NCBI GenBank assembly: GCA_032158295.1
Contig: CM063246.1
Span: forward strand, 21,962,135-22,026,134
Direction: 5' to 3'
Source: Pycnopodia helianthoides
Taxonomy: Eukaryota > Echinodermata > Asteroidea > Forcipulatida > Asteriidae
DNA: 64,000 bases
Position numbers and translations under genes: made by a program. Of this stretch, positions 1 to 10,500 are shown piece by piece (within the stretch, counting starts at the first letter, position 1; every line of letters starts with the position of its first letter). The notes below the pieces were generated by a model that ran no database searches, was not told the DNA's origin, and worked only from the letters and a program-made list of their open reading frames with translations.

Positions 1-254
1 AGTAGGACTTTTTTAAACTTGTGGGAAACAATCTTGCAAGGTTTGCGAAAACACGACAGGATGATCCATGTCAGATGTCTTTATCAGATTCCCAATGACA
101 GTGAAAGTTGTAATTCCCAGACTATTTTCCTTCAAGCCTCAGTTTTGTCACATCAAGCAGAATGGAAATAAAAGTCGCCCTGAATGCAATCTTAATTTCT
201 GAGTATTTCCTGTGATGAGATATACCATGATAAGTATGGCATTTCAAAGAAGAC
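1..254. other. no recognised feature
   Basis: Unique-looking AT-rich sequence. I see no open coding exon or repeat. It lies upstream of the first ZC3H3 exon I can place, so it is probably intronic. Confidence 0.4.
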
Positions 255-705
255 AAAACGATGTTGTGCCGTCTTGTTTTTTCGTTGCCTGTCTTGCGCC
301 GTCTTATGCCGCAGTGCCGTCGCCGGTCTTGTACCGTAATTTTGTGCCGTGCCTGTCTTGTGCTGTCTTCTTGTGCCGTTGCTTGTCTCGTGCCCTTTTG
401 TTGTGCCCTAGCCTGTCACATGCCGTCATGTTGTGCAGCTGCCTGTCTCGTATTGTCTTGTGCTGTCGCCGGTCTTGTACCATCTTAATGTGCTGTGCCT
501 GTCTCAGGCATGCTGTCTTGTGAAGTTGCCTGTCTTGTGCCGTCGTGTTGTGCAAAAGCCTGTCTCGTACCATCTTGTGCCAAGTTTGTCTCAAGCCGTC
601 TTGTGCCGTCAAATGACTCCTGCTGTCTTGTGGCCATTGCCTGTCTCATGCTGTCTTGTGCAGTCCTCCTGTACCGTCGCTAGTCTTGTGCCGTCACCTG
701 TTACC
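255..705. repeat. degenerate minisatellite, CCTGTCTTGTGCCGT motif
   Basis: About 450 bp made of variants of TTGTGCCGTC, GCCTGTCT and TGCTGTC in irregular order, with a period near 20 bp. It produces overlapping Cys/Leu/Ser-rich open frames on the plus strand and matching frames on the minus strand. These are by-products of the repeat and not genes. It probably sits in an upstream ZC3H3 intron. Confidence 0.75.
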
Positions 706-1306
706 CATTACTTTTATACAGTGTTGGTGCATCTTATCATAACATTATCAGGCTATTGGTCGTCGCATCCTACAGTTGTCATCAATTTCTATCCCTTTTG
801 TGAAGATTGTCAGACAAATTAATACTGCTAGGGAAAACACAACGAGCAACCGCAAAATGGAGGGGGGCCTGGCATGATGGCACTTTACTGACAATGGGGA
901 AATGAGTAATGGCAGAACATGCTTCTGGAACATTCTGTCCTCTCTGGAACACCATCGTGTAACATGTCACATCTTCAGTAGAAAAAACAAAATTGTAACT
1001 TGATTTTGTTACAAAAACATGTACCATATCTCACACAAAGAAACTCCGGACAATCTTGGCACAATTGGTTTGTGTGTACAACAATGTTAGTTAAAGCGAG
1101 ATCCAATGTTTGTGCTGTTTCAAATGCACATGTTGTGCAAAGGATATTTTCCAAGACACAGCTTTTTTGTCCAGACAGAACAAATTTATTCTCTGTTCAC
1201 CGTTCACTTTCAAACTCTCACACCAAGTTATATTTCAGCCTCTAATATGTTGAAACTATAGGGTATGCTTGAATGATTGTAAAGCCTGAGGTTTTTTACT
1301 TTATAG
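706..1306. other. probable intron of ZC3H3
   Basis: No exon recognised. The stretch ends in a pyrimidine-rich acceptor (GGTTTTTTACTTTATAG, ending at 1306) immediately before the first placed coding exon. Confidence 0.4.
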
Positions 1307-1500
1307 AAGAAGATTGACTGTTCTCAATGACACCCCTGTTCTCCTGAGGTCAAAGTACAAACTGGTCAAAGGTCATAGGAGTGTCCTACGACCTGCACTG
1401 TTGAGCGCATCACTGGTAACACCATTGAGGAAAACCCCCACGGTTAAGAGGCTTGTCACGGTAAAAAACACCACGACCAAACTCATCCGCAGAGCCGCAG
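1307..1500 (+). CDS. ZC3H3: ZC3H3 exon a (first placed)
   Basis: The acceptor is ACTTTATAG and the donor is GCCGCAG|GTAAAC. The exon enters with one base completing a codon and leaves one base over (a codon split 1+2 with the next exon). It encodes [13 protein letters not shown] and a basic Lys/Arg-rich stretch ([17 protein letters not shown]), like the basic region before the fingers in vertebrate ZC3H3. A preceding exon must exist because the exon starts inside a codon. Confidence 0.8.
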
Positions 1501-4500
1501 GTAAACAACCCTTATATCCTGACCCTCCTACTGTTTGACCACTCAATATCATCCACTTTGGCGTGTCGTGGTCTAGCGGATAAGAAAACCGGACTCCAGC
1601 TCTGGTGTTTCTGATTAGCAGAGTGTGGGTTGGAGTCTCGGTCATGACACTTGTGTCCTTAAGCAAGGCACTTAACCATTACTGCTGTGTCCTTCGGATG
1701 GGATGTAAAGCCGTAGGTCCCGTGTGTTGTGTAAAGCACGTAAAAGAACCCAGTATAAATGTAAAGTATTATTATTGTTATATTGAATGATGGATAAACT
1801 ATTCCTGCCTTCAATATGATATAATTTGGTGAATGCACAGGTTAGCAGGGAATTTTTGCTTGCGCTTGTGCGTACTCCACGCTCCTAGGCATTTGTGCTT
1901 ACACAGGTAGTACAGAAACTCAGCGCTTGCCCTGTAAGCAAAGAATTTTGATCGCAAGCGAAGAACTCAGCGGTAAGCAGAGCCATACAATTGGGCCCAG
2001 ATCTGTATGCAATTCTGCCCTGGCTGAGCTGTTGGAGGTATCAACAAGCTCATAGAATAAACTTGTTACTTTGTAATTCCCTATGTATTTGACTCTTTCA
2101 ACTTCCTCTTCCTCTTGACTCAGGGGATCCGAGGCCATCGGGCTCAACGGTCAACCTACAAGGAGCACAGTTCAAACTGCGCATTAATCGATTCAGTAAA
2201 ACACTGTATCGACTCCCATCTAATGTGCAAGTGTCCACCTCTAGCGTACGCAGGCTGGTGATGAAATCTACCACACCCTCGGTTACAAGAAAGGTTGCAA
2301 GGTTGGTGATGATGTTTCTCTTCAAAAAAGTTTAATTGGGAAGTTTAAAAACTCACATTCTTTAGTTATCTATCAGGACACTATACGAACAATGTGAAAA
2401 TTTGATGATCACGTTTGAGTGAGAAAAAATTAAATAAATATACATGTTTTGTCATGGATTTTTATGCATGGTCACATTGGGCTTATTTTGACTGCAGCAA
2501 TCAAAATAAGCAACAGTGATTGCGAGTGTCTCTGAATGCTATTTCCTCACCTTTGCCATTATGACGGGAAATATTTCTCTGGAGGATCGGTACTGGTGTG
2601 AACTTTTATAACCAGTGAGCTTTCAGATTGAAACTAATCAAATAAGGTTTTTGGTAATTAACGATCTTGTACTTTGCCTTTTACCTTCAGCCATGTGTTA
2701 CAGCGTAGCATCAACATTAGCCTGGCAGCCAAACACCGCAGCAAGAAGCTGTCTAGCACTAAGCAATACTGTATGTTCTACAACCTGTATGGTCGCTGTA
2801 AGAGAGGAAACGACTGTCCTTATATACATGACCCGGAGAAAGTTGCTGTTTGCACGAGGTAAATCTAATTCATTCCCATCCTCTAGTTTTCAATAAACAC
2901 ACTATACGAACCAACCTGTGAAAATGTCATCGAAATCGGTGGTTGCATTTTAGTGAAATCAACTTAAAATAGTTCATTTTGTTAGGGATTTTGTGCAGTT
3001 TCACTTTGGGCTTATTTCTGTTGCAGCGACAACCAAAATAACAAGAGGTGATTGTTGGGGGATTCCATTTGCTATTTCCTTCACTTGGACAGTGCTTCAG
3101 CTGGAGGTTTTCTCTGAAATTTCTCTGAAATTGATAATCAGTTAGCTACCAGATTGCAAGTTAGTAACAATACTTTTTCACTAATCACCAATCCTGAATA
3201 AGTCGGCAGAGTAAAAAAAGCCTTTTCATGAAGTTGAGCAGACTTTACTGTTCAAAAAACCTGCCTCTTCTCAGAACAAACAGAATTTCTTCCAAGTAGA
3301 GATAACAATTATAATAAAAAGTTATCCCCAAACTATTCTGTTGTTTCTTAACAACAAGGAAAGGATTCAAGTCTTGCTTTAAATAGAACAAAGTTGTTGA
3401 ATTGTATTAACATTTGCAATATCACCTTTATTGCCATATTCGTATCAAAATACAGTATCGGCTGTATTCAACACAATGATAAGTACAAGAGGATTTTGTA
3501 ATTTGTAATTGAACGTAAATAATAAAACAACAACAGAGCATAGCCTCAGCTTCCAGTCCAAACCAGGACTATCGATAATACAAAAAAACAAAACGAAGGA
3601 ACTTATGAGTAAGGAGGCTGTTCAAACAAGCAGAGGCTTGTAGGGAACAGCCCCGGACATACAAAAAGACAGACAAAACTAAGGGAATGGGGCAAAGCAG
3701 TAAGGAAGATAAGCTAGATACGTATGTTGATATTTAGTTGGATGCCACTGGCCCGGTTGACAATTGAAGAGGATGCTCAAAGAAGAGTGAGGAACAAAAC
3801 AGTCCACCAGAATTCAAAACCAAGAGATCGCTTGATAACTTTCACAGAGTAATCCAAAATATTTTGTTTGAATCTTGACAGATTTCTACGAGGAACGTGT
3901 CCCAAAACGGACGGATCGTGTCTTTTCTCACACAAAGTTTCCAAAGAAAAGGTGAGATTCAAATAAAATAAATAATTGTAATCAAAAATCTTGCAAACTT
4001 CAGAATTTTTAAATTGCCAATTTAAAACTTGATTGGACGATTGGAAGAACAATTTACTAGCTACTGACATGATCTAAAGACTCAATATGACAAAGTTGAT
4101 GTCTCGCATAAAAAAATTGCTTCATAAACCGTGAATCCAAATAACACACCCTATGTTTGACAGCCTCTGAGACAACGCAGACAGGGCCAATACTTTCACT
4201 TATTACGATGTGAACAAAGCTATCACAGTAACAACTTTCAAGAGTCTGTCCGTCTGGAACTACAAGTGTCTTGCACTTGCCTTCAAGTTACTGTTTCAAC
4301 AAAAGGATTTTTGTATTTGTATCAAGTGGTTGAGAATTTGGAGTGTTATTATTTGACATCAGATGCCAGTGTGTTCCTACTTTCTGCGGGGTGTGTGTAA
4401 CCGTGACGACTGTCCTTACTCCCACGTCAAGGTCAGCAGTCAAGCTACAGTCTGCCCAGATTTCATCAAGGGTTACTGCCCACTGGGAGAAAAGGTAATA

Positions 4501-7500
4501 TTTATTCTTAAAGTTTGGTCTGAACTGATTGAATCATCTTCAAGACCTGTTTTCAGGTCTGTGGGTTCAAAGTGTTTTGTATCGTTGTTGTTTGTCCTTC
4601 CTTTTTTAATATCCCACTTTTTGAAAATGTTTATGTTTATTTGCTTTTTTTACTTTTTGGTTGCTTTGTTACTGTGTTTATTTATTTATTTATTTATATA
4701 TATAATTTTTAAGGGGAAAGCTTCCCAAAGACTTTCCGAGTAAACAGATTTAAACGGAGTTGCTTAGTACATAACTCAGCTGAAAAGTATGGTACGCAGC
4801 AATACTTGGGCTGCTATTGTCTTGCATAGCACAAGGACATGTAATCGATTCTTCCAGCGCAATGGGATAACAAGTAAAGAACAATTTACACATAAAAAAG
4901 AAAGTGGTATTTTTCAAGTATTTGAAATCGAGTCAGAGTACATTTTTAGTTGAGTGTGGAATATGGACTTCGAGTACGAGTGCTTTATAAATCGAGTGTC
5001 TTGTAAGTACGGACTTTGAGTATGAGTGCTTTGCTAGCCGAGTAAAAGTCTGAGTGCCTTCAAAACAGTTCTTGAATCTGAGTATCAAGTACGAGTACTA
5101 CAACACTAGCACTTTACCATGTAATAAATTCAAATGATTATACTCCCGTTTTCTTTGATTTTTGCAATATCCCCCTACTAAAAGCAACTTTCTTTTTCCT
5201 TTGTTTTTTGAAGTGTAAGAAGAAACATATTCTGAGGTGTCCAGACTTCACACTGACAGGAAAATGTGCAAACGGTGCAAAGTGTCCGCTCTTACACAAG
5301 AGGGATCCGACCAAGAGCAACAAGGGCAAAACCAAGACAAGAAAAAGTTCCACACAGGATTCTGAGACGGTGAAAGTAAGAACACCTGATAGGTAAGCCA
5401 TCAAGCGAAGGTATAAGTCTGCTAAACCCAAAACTCGCTCCTCAAAAATTCATCCAGTAAGCGCAATTCAGCAGCGGAGCAGTTACAGCTCAACATTCCA
5501 TAGAATTTCGGCCGGTAACCCTCTGCTGCTAATCAAAATCGTCTGTGATTACTGGGAAATTAACTTCAGGTTAATTTAGTTTGAGAAATGCGTGACTTGT
5601 TCACATTTATCTCGAACACTTGTGTGTTTTTTTCCAAGTGAATATTGAAACTTTTGAAAAAGTTGGAACTGCAGCCATTTTTTGATTGTCCCCTCCATCC
5701 ACACAAGTGTGATGTTAGTTCCAATTCTCAATACCTAAATAGGCCAGACTATTAGCAAACTAATAGCAATCTAAAACCTTCAGAAGTGGCTACTTTCATA
5801 ATTATTATTATTTTTTACATAATTAAACAGAACTCCTACAGCAAAACACAAAAAGGGAGAAACTTCTTTCATACAACTATCCTCCGATACGCCATCAAAC
5901 AAGACAGCGCCCTCAATGCCTGAAACAAGTGAGAATGGAAGCAGTTTCCAGCGAAACACTATTGAGAGTCAACAAATGGTTGACAGTGGTGAGGGAGCCA
6001 GTATCATTCCCTTCATTTGTCAAGTTGTCAACTGCTGACAGAAACAAAAGTGTAGCGCCCTCTGTAGCCAAGACAGCAGGTAGTGTCAGAGAGCCTGCAA
6101 TTATCCCTCGGCTTCACCGTACGGTAGTATCGACAAACAGTAAGACATCCCAACCTGCTCAAGAAAATGATGTGATCCAATCGTCATCCCGTAAGCTAAG
6201 AAGTGACACGAGGCCCTCTGTTGGTGAAAGCTCTAAACCCTCAAAAGGTTTGCCATCAACCGTACCACCGACATCTGCCGACCATCACCCACATGTTGAA
6301 ATGGCTCACGCTTTGCCCAAAAGGGAGATTCTTCCTTCATCGACCTCAATGTAACACCGCCCTCACTGTCGGCAGCTGGGGAGGGTAGTGGCAGCGAGGA
6401 ACTGCCTTCATTCATTGAACTGTATCCCGGCTCCCCCTTCAGCCCAATGAAAGAGTCCACATATACTGCACAACAAGGTGAGCATCCTGCTTAAGAGTCA
6501 ACATCCATTAGAGATTTAAGGGATGTTTTTACTTTAGGGCAAGTTGGTTTTGTTGGCTTCAATATTCAAAATGATGCAATAATCAAGTTCAGTTACATTG
6601 ACTGCACAATGTACCCCAAGAACACTGTTCTGTACGTATTGGGCCAGCATTGAATTAAAACTTTCCCGAGTACAATTTTCACCGCGGAACTTATTTCCAT
6701 GACTTATGTATGTGGAAAAGACATTCGTTTCAAGTGCTCTTACAAGTTCAGTCAAAAGGCTTCTTCTTGATGTTCTCAGGAAAGATATTTCATTTGATTG
6801 TAACAGTGTTGTATCTTATTCACTGGTGCCCATTCATCATAGCCATGGCAATTATTAGTGCAGAGTTATTCCCTCTGGAGTCACAGTACATGTATGTCCA
6901 ATTATCCAATTTACTTGTGACCCGATTTTAGACATAAAATCATTCGTCAATCCACATCTGAAATCAAATCCCGGACAGTATTTACTCCGTGAAGCCAGTG
7001 TGTGTTTTAAAAGAGTAGCATTGTTCGTGGCTAATGCTCCCCAATTCATACGAAATGTATGTATTTGTTTGTGTGTGTGTGTGTGTGTTTGTAAATGTTG
7101 ATTATGTAGTTACACGAACATGTAGTCAGAGTAATGCCCATATCTTCGAGAAATGCTAAATTGAAGAAGTCGCCTTGGATTTAAATATATAAGCAACCAA
7201 TATTTAGTTGTTTTTGTGTTTTTGTTTTTTTCCTGGGAGGCGTTTATTGTCAATTTATTTAATTTTTTATTTATTTATTTGTTTATTTTTGTTGTTAATA
7301 TTATTATTGGTATTTTGTATTTATTTATTTATTTTTATGGGGGGGGGTGTAAAATGTATGTAAACAACAAATCAAGAACAGAAAAAGGAAAAAAACAGAG
7401 TTGTCTGTTAACATTTTTGAGGAAAAAACATGAAAATTCTACTGGCAATTTCACTGTATGATCCTAGAAAATGAATGAAATCAAGTGCTGTCCTTCTTGA

Positions 7501-10500
7501 CCAAGATCCAGATGGGCTTTATCAATTGAAAAACAATCAAAAAAACAATCAACCACAATAAATAAAAAAAAACTCCAACTAAATTGTTCCATGCAAACCC
7601 CCCCCCCATACTGGGCTTGCTGAGTTGCAGGGAACTGTGGTGGGGGCATGCGGTGTAATCTTGTGTTTCTTGGCACCGTTTTATTACAATAATGTTTTTC
7701 TGACCTTGTTTTTTTTTGCGCTGGTTTCGGAGTAGACAAGGACAAAACATACATTAACTGCCTGTTTGTGACAGAACGCAAATGTGCACCACACCAGTTT
7801 CATCTGTTTCACAACTGACAGTGAACTAAACAGATGCTGTGGTTAACTTTTGTGGATGCTGTTTACATTTTACCTTTTTAAACTTATAACACTTTTAGTG
7901 GGGGGGGGGGTAGGTTAAGAAACTATGCAATCAGAAACACATTTTGAAATTTAATTAACACCCTAAACAGTTCTTGTGTGGGTTTGTGTTTGATTAAAGC
8001 TGAATTCCGCATTAAAAGGGACTGATTTTGCTTACCTTGGACATGGAAGGGGAAACGTAGGTCAGAGGTATTGATGCTGCAGGTTATGTGAACCACATCT
8101 GGCTGATCTGGTTAAAGAGACAAAAGTTTGGAAACAAAAAATTTCATTTTTTAAATAACCAGGCTGAGACAAAAGTTTTTGGACTAGTCCTCTGGGCTAG
8201 TCAGCATCAATGTTGACAAGCCTATTAGATGACAATACCTTCAGGCATGCAACTTCTGATCAGTTGATTTCCTCCTTTTTTATATAAAGAGAACAGTGTC
8301 TTGGAATACTGCAAAACACTGTACGAAGTTTTTTTTTTGGGGGGGGGCAATTCCTTGAAAATCATACATTAAATCATATTTTCATACAGGTAGGTTGCTA
8401 GTGTTTAACCAGCCTGCCGGGCTACCTATGAGTCAAGTTTGACTAGCCTGCTGGGCTACCTAAGAGTCAAGTTTGACTAGCCTGCGGGCTACCTAAGAGC
8501 TAAATTTGACTAGCCCACCAGGCTACCTTAAGAGCTAAATTTGACTAGCCCACTGGGCTACCTAAGAGCTAAATTTGACTAGCCCACTGGGTTACCTAAG
8601 TGCTAAGTTTGACTACCTCACCAGGCTACCTAAGAGTTAAGTTTGACTAGCCACCGGGCTACTTAAGAGCTAAATAGACTAGCCCCAGGCTACCTAGAGG
8701 TAAGTTTGACTACCTCACGAGGCTACCTAAGAGCTAAGTTTGACTAGCCCACAGGGCTACCTAAGAGCTAAGTTTGACTAGCCCACCTGGCTACCTAAGA
8801 GTAAAGTTTGAATAGCCCACCGGGCTACCCAAGAGCTAGGTTTGACTAACCCTCCAGGCTACCTAAGAGCTAAATTTGACTAGCCCACCGGGCTACCTAA
8901 GAGCTAGGTTTGACTAGCCACCTGGCTACCTAAGAGTAAAGTTTGAATAGCCCACCGGGCTACCTAAGAGCTAGGTTTGACTAGCCCACCTGGCTACCTA
9001 AGAGTAAAGTTTGAATAGCCCACCGGGCTACCTAAGAGCTAGGTTTGACTAACCCTCCAGGCTACCTAAGTGCTAAATTTGTCTAGCCTGCCGGGCTACC
9101 TAAGAGCTAGGTTTGACTAACCCCCCAGGCTACCTAAGTGCTAAATTTGACTAGCCCACAGGGCTACCTTAAGAGCTAAATTTGACTAGCCCACCGGGCT
9201 ACCTAAGAGCTAAGTTTGACTAACCCCCAGGCTACCTAAGTGCTAAATTTGACTAGCCCACAGGGCTACCTAAGAGCTAAGCTGGACTAGCCCACCTGGC
9301 TACTTAAGAGCTAAACTTGACTAGCCCACAGGCTACCTAAGAGCTAAGTTTGACTAGCCCACCTGGCTACCTAAGAACTAAATTTGACTAACCCCCAGGC
9401 TACCTATGTGTTAAGTTTGACTAGCCCACAGGACTACCTAAGAGCCAAGTTTGATTAGGCTGCCGGGCTACCTACATGTAAGAGCCAAGTTGGACTAGCC
9501 TGCTGCTTTTTTTTCTAGTGACTAAATCAAGCCGTTTTAAGTACGTTTTTTGCAGTAAAACTGAAGGAATGAACAGTTAAGGAGTGTTCAATGTTTTTTA
9601 TCTACTTCTTATGAACATTTGCATAGCTGATTATTTATGCAGCTAGCTCAAAGAGCAGGCCGTACATGTAGGATAAATAAATCTGCACCCCAAACTGTTC
9701 AGCAGTTCAGTGCAACAAGATAGTCTGGCAGGATTTTTTTGTTTCCCCAAAATGGTGTAACTAACTCCCAAATCCAGACATACATTGAGATATGTTTACG
9801 ATTAGACTTATAAAGTGGGACACTGTACTGACCCCAGAATCATGTTTTTGGATATTGATCCGTCATAGTGACTGGCCGTTTCTTCCATAGGGATTTTAAA
9901 GGTGGGCTAACAGCTTTGGAAAAAAGCGGGGGAAAAAACAAACTTATGTTTTATTTTTTTATACAGTGAGAAAGCTGATTTTGTACTGATTGTCATAAAA
10001 AGTATGTGGAAACCAAATCCATGCTCTCCTTTTGAGAGAGTGGGTCAGAGGTTAGACTTCATTGCATAGAGTTGTCCTGTAGAAAGTGCAGTGACATGCA
10101 GAGGTTTTAACTTATAAAAGTGAAAAAGCCTGGTCTGGGCGTCGTCCGCATCCCCTTGGTCTCAGCAAACCCCCTTGAGCTGCCCAAGTTGCCAAGGGTG
10201 CTGCATTTTAGAGGATTTACATGAGCGGGCTCGCTACATAACACAGATGTAAGACAAGGGGTTCGGACATAAGACAGCTATGTCCTGCTTGCCTTGATGG
10301 TCAGTTCAAATCTTGAAGAAATTTGGAAGGGAGATCTTTGAAATGATCCGAAAATCAGGAAAAAATAAAAAATCTGACAAAACACCGGCCACGGTATTGT
10401 ACCTTTAAGGGGGGCCTGCCACATTTTGCTTGTAACCCAAAAAAGTTCTCTCCCCCATTGGTGCGCTCCAGGAAGCCAAAATTCCTAGGGTGAGACTGGG

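Noticed and set aside
212..822. Overlapping Cys/Leu-rich plus frames and a Gln/Arg-rich minus frame
   Set aside because: They follow the CCTGTCTTGTGCCGT repeat and have no motif outside it.
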